From contig JAKCCC010000049.1 in assembly GCA_021838985.1 (NCBI GenBank), positions 1-9,270 of the forward strand: DNA of 9,270 nucleotides, written 5' to 3'. Positions 5,914-9,270 of this stretch are shown in pieces. Each line of letters starts with the position of its first letter. Positions within the stretch are counted from its first letter, which is position 1. Source of the stretch: Planctomycetota bacterium. GTDB lineage: Bacteria > Planctomycetota > Phycisphaerae > WQYP01. The notes below the pieces were generated by a model. That model ran no database searches, was not told where the DNA came from, and saw nothing but the letters and a program-made list of their open reading frames with translations. Made by a program: the position numbers and the translations under genes.

Positions 5914-7176
5914 ATGTTGACCACGGAAAAACTCGCCGCGTGCGGCGGCCCAAAAGCCATCCCGGACGGTACCGTTAAAAAATGGCCGCCGATATCCGAT
6001 GTGGATCGGGCCATGGTTCTGAAATCGCTGGAGGGCGAAAATCACGCGTTTGGTCCCAACTGCCAGGCCTTCGAGGAGGAATTCGCCGCCTGGAACGGCA
6101 ACCGCTTCGCCATCACCACCAACTCCGGCACCGCCGCCCTGCACATGGCCGTGGCCGCCTGCGGTTGCGGCGCCGGGGACGAGGTGCTCGTGACCGCCTA
6201 TTCGTGGTCCAGTTCGGCCACCTGCATCCTGCACCACAACGCCATCCCGGTCTTCGTGGACATCGACTTCGACACGATCAACATGGACGTAGCGAAAATC
6301 GAAGCGGCCATCACCCCGCGCACCAAGGCGATCATCGCCGTGCACCTGCACGGTCTGGCCGTGGACATGGACGCCGTCCTGGCCATCGCCCGCAGGCATA
6401 ACCTCAAGGTCATTGAGGACGCCTGCCAGGCCCACGGCGCGACTTTCCGCGGAAAAAAGGTCGGCACTTGGGGCGATTGCGCGGCGTTCAGCTTTAACCA
6501 GAACAAGTGCCTCTGTTCCGGTGAAGGCGGCATGTTCGTCACGGACAATGAGGAGCTGCGGGATAAGGCCCGCGTCCTCTGGTCTTTCGGCGAAACGCGC
6601 ACCCCCTCACAGTCACGCGACTACCACGCCTACGCCCTGGGCTGGATGTACCGCAACAACGACCTCACCGCCGCCTTCGGCCGGGCGCAGCTCACGCGGC
6701 TGAGCAGTTTCATTGAAACCCAGCGCGAGAACGCCGAGGCGCTCCGGGATGAGCTCCAGGGCACCCAAGGGCTGATCCTGCCGACGGAACCGGCCGGCCA
6801 CGCCCACACCTATTACAATTTTACCTGCCGCATCGACGCCGGCGCGCTCGGCTGGAACGATCATCCCGCCAAACTGCGCGACAAAATCATACCGGCCATC
6901 TGTGCTGAGGGCGCCCCGGTCGGAATGTGGCAACGGTTCATCCTTCCCGCGATGACCGTTTTTCAGGCCAAGAACGCCTTCGGGAAGGGCAGTCCATGGT
7001 GCCTCGGCGAAGCACCGGTTGACTACGAAACGGCACATTACCCGGTGGCGCAGAAGCACACCGACGGCCACTTCGGTATGACGGTTCCTTTGCGGGCCCC
7101 GAATTCCACCGAAGTTGCCCGCGCCGTCGGACGAGCTATCCGTAAGGTCTTTGAGAATGTTGAACAGCTCTATTGA
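5914..7176 (+). CDS. DegT/DnrJ/EryC1/StrS family PLP-dependent aminotransferase
   Basis: The protein is 420 residues, typical for the family. Family sites are intact: N-S-G-T-A-A-L-H-M (70-78) for the PLP phosphate; I-P-V-F-V-D-I-D (111-118); I-E-D-A-C-Q-A-H-G-A (167-176), whose D169 should contact the pyridine nitrogen; and F-S-F-N-Q-N-K-C-L-C-S-G-E-G-G (192-206), whose K198 should form the Schiff base with PLP. Such enzymes usually transfer an amino group from Glu or Gln to a keto-sugar or keto-cyclitol, for example scyllo-inosose or 3-oxo-glucose-6-phosphate in the NtdA system. Because Lys is present, it is more likely an aminotransferase than a dehydratase of the His-bearing type. The next gene starts 15 bases later and carries a Gfo/Idh dehydrogenase that could make the required ketone. 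The exact substrate cannot be read from sequence. The protein is probably cytosolic. Confidence 0.88.
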   Translation: MLTTEKLAACGGPKAIPDGTVKKWPPISDVDRAMVLKSLEGENHAFGPNCQAFEEEFAAWNGNRFAITTNSGTAALHMAVAACGCGAGDEVLVTAYSWSSSATCILHHNAIPVFVDIDFDTINMDVAKIEAAITPRTKAIIAVHLHGLAVDMDAVLAIARRHNLKVIEDACQAHGATFRGKKVGTWGDCAAFSFNQNKCLCSGEGGMFVTDNEELRDKARVLWSFGETRTPSQSRDYHAYALGWMYRNNDLTAAFGRAQLTRLSSFIETQRENAEALRDELQGTQGLILPTEPAGHAHTYYNFTCRIDAGALGWNDHPAKLRDKIIPAICAEGAPVGMWQRFILPAMTVFQAKNAFGKGSPWCLGEAPVDYETAHYPVAQKHTDGHFGMTVPLRAPNSTEVARAVGRAIRKVFENVEQLY

Positions 7177-7177
7177 T

Positions 7178-7184
7178 AAAGGAG
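7178..7184 (+). promoter_or_regulatory. Ribosome binding site of the fusion gene
   Basis: AAAGGAG lies 7 bases before ATG at 7192, inside the 15-base gap after the aminotransferase stop. This tight spacing indicates one transcript and probable translational coupling. Confidence 0.75.
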
Positions 7185-7191
7185 AAGAACC

Positions 7192-9081
7192 ATGGAGCGA
7201 ATATCGTTCATGACTGCCAACTACGTGGCACGCCAGGTGGAGTTCCAGATGACCGAGGGTTGGGACCAGGGCGCTAAGGCGACCAACGACTACTACCGGC
7301 CGGTGGGCACCTACGCGGAGCGATTGGGCGAGTTGCTGGCGAAGGTGCGGGCCATGGGGTTCGGGGCGCTCGACCTGTGGAGGGCGCACCTAAACCTCTC
7401 CTGGGCCACACCCGAACATATAGCCATCGCGGCGCGCCTCCTGCGCGAAAACAACTTACGGGTTGCCAGCTTGGCGGGCGTGTTTGGCTCCACGCTCCAG
7501 GAATTTGAGGCGGCCTGCCGCATGGCGGCGGGGGTCGGGGCGCCAATCCTCGGCGGCGACACGGAGGTGCTGGCGACGGATCGTGCGGCGGTGGTGGAGC
7601 TTCTCAAAAAGTACAACCTGAAGCTGGCCATTGAGAATCATCTCCAAAAAAATGCCGCCGAGATGCTTAAGAAAATTGGCGACGGTGCGGGAGGCGCCAT
7701 CGGCACGGCGGTGGATACCGGCTGGTACGCCACGCAGGGTTGCGACCCGGTGCAGGCCATCAAGGAACTGGGCCGGCACATTTTGCTGGTGCATTTGAAG
7801 GATGTTCTGGCGCCGGGGGCGCACGAATCCTGCCGTTACGGCTCCGGCTGCGTCCCCGTTGGGGCTTGTGTGCGGGCGCTGCAGGCCCTGGGCTACGATG
7901 GCTATTACAGTGTGGAACACGAGCCGGCACACAGCGACCCGACGGACGATTGCAAAATCGGTCTTGGGATGCTCCGGCATTGGCTGCAGGGACCCCGGAG
8001 TTCCACCGCGGGAGGCAGGCGGGTAGGGGTGGGCATTATCGGCTGTGGCAACATCGCGGCGCCTTACGCCCAGCACCTGCTGGCCTGTCCGCAAATTGAG
8101 CTCGTCGGAGTGACAGACCAGGTGCCGGAGCGAGCCGAAGGCTGCGCTGCCAAATTCGCCTGTAAGTATTACCCCTCCCTGAGTGCCTTGCTGGGCGATC
8201 CGGCCGTCGAGCTGGTGATCAACCTGACGATCCACCGTGCCCACAAGGAGGTCATCACCAGCTGCCTGGAGGCTGGCAAGCACGTCTACAGCGAAAAACC
8301 GCTGGCCCTGCGATACCAGGAGGCCCGGGACCTGGTGGGGCTGGCGCAGCGGAAAGGGGTGCGGCTTGGATGCGCGCCATTTACCTATATGGGCGAAGCC
8401 CAGCAGACGGCGTGGAAGATCATCCGCGAGGGGCGATTGGGGAACGTGCGCCTGGTGTACGCCGGCGCCTGTTGGGGGATCATCGAATCCTGGCACCCCG
8501 ATCCCGCCTCGTATTTCAAGGTGGGGGTGCTCTTCGACATGGGCGCGTATCCGCTGTCCTATCTGACCGCCATATTCGGCCCGGCGCGGCGCGTGGTTGC
8601 CTACGGAAGGACATTGCTGCCTGAGCGTCGGACCAAGGACGGCGCCACCCTGCACATCGACACCCCGGACATCGTGGTGGCCATGGTGGAACTGGGTAGC
8701 GAAACGGTGGTGCGGTTGACCATGAGCTGTTACGCGAGGACTCTGGAGCAAGACTTCGTTGAATTCCATGGGAACCGGGGCTCGCTGTATCTTTCGGACG
8801 TGTGCGATTTCAGGGCAAACGTGGAATTTGCTGAGCCCCGCAAGCCATACACCCCCGTCGACCTTGTTAAGCAACCCGCCGACTTCTTTGTCGATTGGGG
8901 GCGGGCGGTTTCGGAAATGGCCGAATCGATTATCCAGGGGCGCCCCCACCGCGCCACGGGCGAGCACGGGGCGCACGTGGTCGAAATTCTCTGCGCCATA
9001 GACGAGGCCATGAGAAGCCACGAGCCGGTCGCGGTGACCTCCAGCTTCGCGCCCCCGGCACCAATGGACTGGGCCGTTTGA
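7192..9081 (+). CDS. Fusion: xylose-isomerase-like TIM barrel plus Gfo/Idh/MocA oxidoreductase
   Basis: One uninterrupted 629-residue frame holds two enzymes. Residues 1-266 form a sugar phosphate isomerase/epimerase-type (AP-endonuclease-2-like) barrel. Candidate metal ligands lie on successive strands: E148 (A-I-E-N-H), D175 (A-V-D-T-G-W), H201 (L-V-H-L-K-D) and E242 (S-V-E-H-E-P). A short Gly/Ser/Arg linker (267-276) leads to a Rossmann domain with G-I-I-G-C-G-N-I-A (281-289) for NAD(P). Further on are S-E-K-P (367-370) with the family's catalytic lysine K369, and G-V-L-F-D-M-G-A-Y-P-L (445-455), where Tyr takes the place of the histidine found in many members. The C-terminal alpha/beta domain is complete to about residue 612. 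Gfo/Idh enzymes oxidise or reduce sugar and cyclitol hydroxyls; the barrel family isomerises, epimerises or cleaves the keto products (IolE/IolI, DgpB-type). The fusion suggests channelling of an oxidised intermediate. It probably works with the DegT protein encoded just before it. Confidence 0.88.
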   Translation: MERISFMTANYVARQVEFQMTEGWDQGAKATNDYYRPVGTYAERLGELLAKVRAMGFGALDLWRAHLNLSWATPEHIAIAARLLRENNLRVASLAGVFGSTLQEFEAACRMAAGVGAPILGGDTEVLATDRAAVVELLKKYNLKLAIENHLQKNAAEMLKKIGDGAGGAIGTAVDTGWYATQGCDPVQAIKELGRHILLVHLKDVLAPGAHESCRYGSGCVPVGACVRALQALGYDGYYSVEHEPAHSDPTDDCKIGLGMLRHWLQGPRSSTAGGRRVGVGIIGCGNIAAPYAQHLLACPQIELVGVTDQVPERAEGCAAKFACKYYPSLSALLGDPAVELVINLTIHRAHKEVITSCLEAGKHVYSEKPLALRYQEARDLVGLAQRKGVRLGCAPFTYMGEAQQTAWKIIREGRLGNVRLVYAGACWGIIESWHPDPASYFKVGVLFDMGAYPLSYLTAIFGPARRVVAYGRTLLPERRTKDGATLHIDTPDIVVAMVELGSETVVRLTMSCYARTLEQDFVEFHGNRGSLYLSDVCDFRANVEFAEPRKPYTPVDLVKQPADFFVDWGRAVSEMAESIIQGRPHRATGEHGAHVVEILCAIDEAMRSHEPVAVTSSFAPPAPMDWAV

Positions 9082-9270
9082 GCCGGGCGGCCGGGTGCTT
9101 CGGCGGGCGCCGGTGGTGGGCGGGTGACGGATGAGAAGGCGGATAAGGGTGTGACGGCCTATCATGATCCGTATCACAGTGCCCGTGTTTCTTCGCGCCG
9201 CGCGAGGATTTTGGCCCGCGGGGAATGCCCGGTTTCCGGCCGAGAATCCACCCCCGGTCCTTGATCCGCC
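9082..9270. other. Downstream tail without a convincing gene
   Basis: This short stretch follows the last gene. It has G/C-rich inverted segments but no hairpin followed by a T-run, so no intrinsic terminator can be called. An ATG at 9164 begins a frame open to the window edge (35 full codons, starting M-I-R-I-T-V-P-V-F-L). It has no good ribosome binding site, and its sequence matches nothing I know, so it is only a possible start of a next gene. Confidence 0.4.

Noticed and set aside
7456..9177. Very long open frame of 573 codons on the minus strand opposite the fusion gene
   Set aside because: It mirrors the codon bias of the strong + strand gene, has no recognisable motifs and is rich in His/Arg/Gly/Pro. 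Antisense open frames are expected in GC-rich coding DNA.
9164..9270. Open frame from ATG running off the window end
   Set aside because: It is too short to judge, has no convincing ribosome binding site and no recognisable motif. It is noted only within the tail entry.

Overview
The window is GC-rich bacterial DNA with six genes, all on the + strand, and no RNA genes, CRISPR arrays or transposons that I can see. The first gene is the end of a pseudopilin-like protein with an H-x-GDGQNV tail. Proteins of this type are abundant in the Planctomycetota/PVC group and some neighbours. Together with a keto-sugar style gene cluster, this suggests a planctomycete-like (perhaps Phycisphaerae-like) environmental bacterium. 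That placement is an inference from gene families, not from a marker gene.

Layout: (1) 2-691, 3' part of the pseudopilin-like gene, cut by the window edge. (2) 692-991, a GC-rich gap with competing hairpins. (3) 992-2422, an exported TIM-barrel glycoside-hydrolase-like protein. (4) 2423-2819, a 397-base gap with a perfect 14-base palindrome and an elaborate set of inverted repeats. (5) 2820-4364, a 12-helix MFS transporter, followed 4 bases later by (6) 4369-5757, a cytosolic neutral/alkaline ceramidase-like protein of PVC type with a GTG start. (7) 5758-5913, a hairpin-dense leader. (8) 5914-7176, a DegT/DnrJ/EryC1/StrS-type PLP enzyme, followed 15 bases later by (9) 7192-9081, a single protein joining a xylose-isomerase-like TIM barrel to a Gfo/Idh/MocA dehydrogenase. 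(10) 9082-9270, a short tail with no convincing gene.

As a working model, the exported hydrolase-like protein releases a glycoside or sugar outside the cytoplasm and the MFS protein imports it. The dehydrogenase half of the fusion then oxidises a hydroxyl to a ketone. The TIM-barrel half would isomerise, epimerise or eliminate at the activated sugar or cyclitol, while the DegT protein could transaminate the ketone to an amino-sugar or aminocyclitol. The role of the ceramidase-like protein is unknown. The most noteworthy features are the TIM-barrel/Gfo-Idh fusion, its pairing with an aminotransferase, and the mutually exclusive hairpins just before the ceramidase-like start codon.
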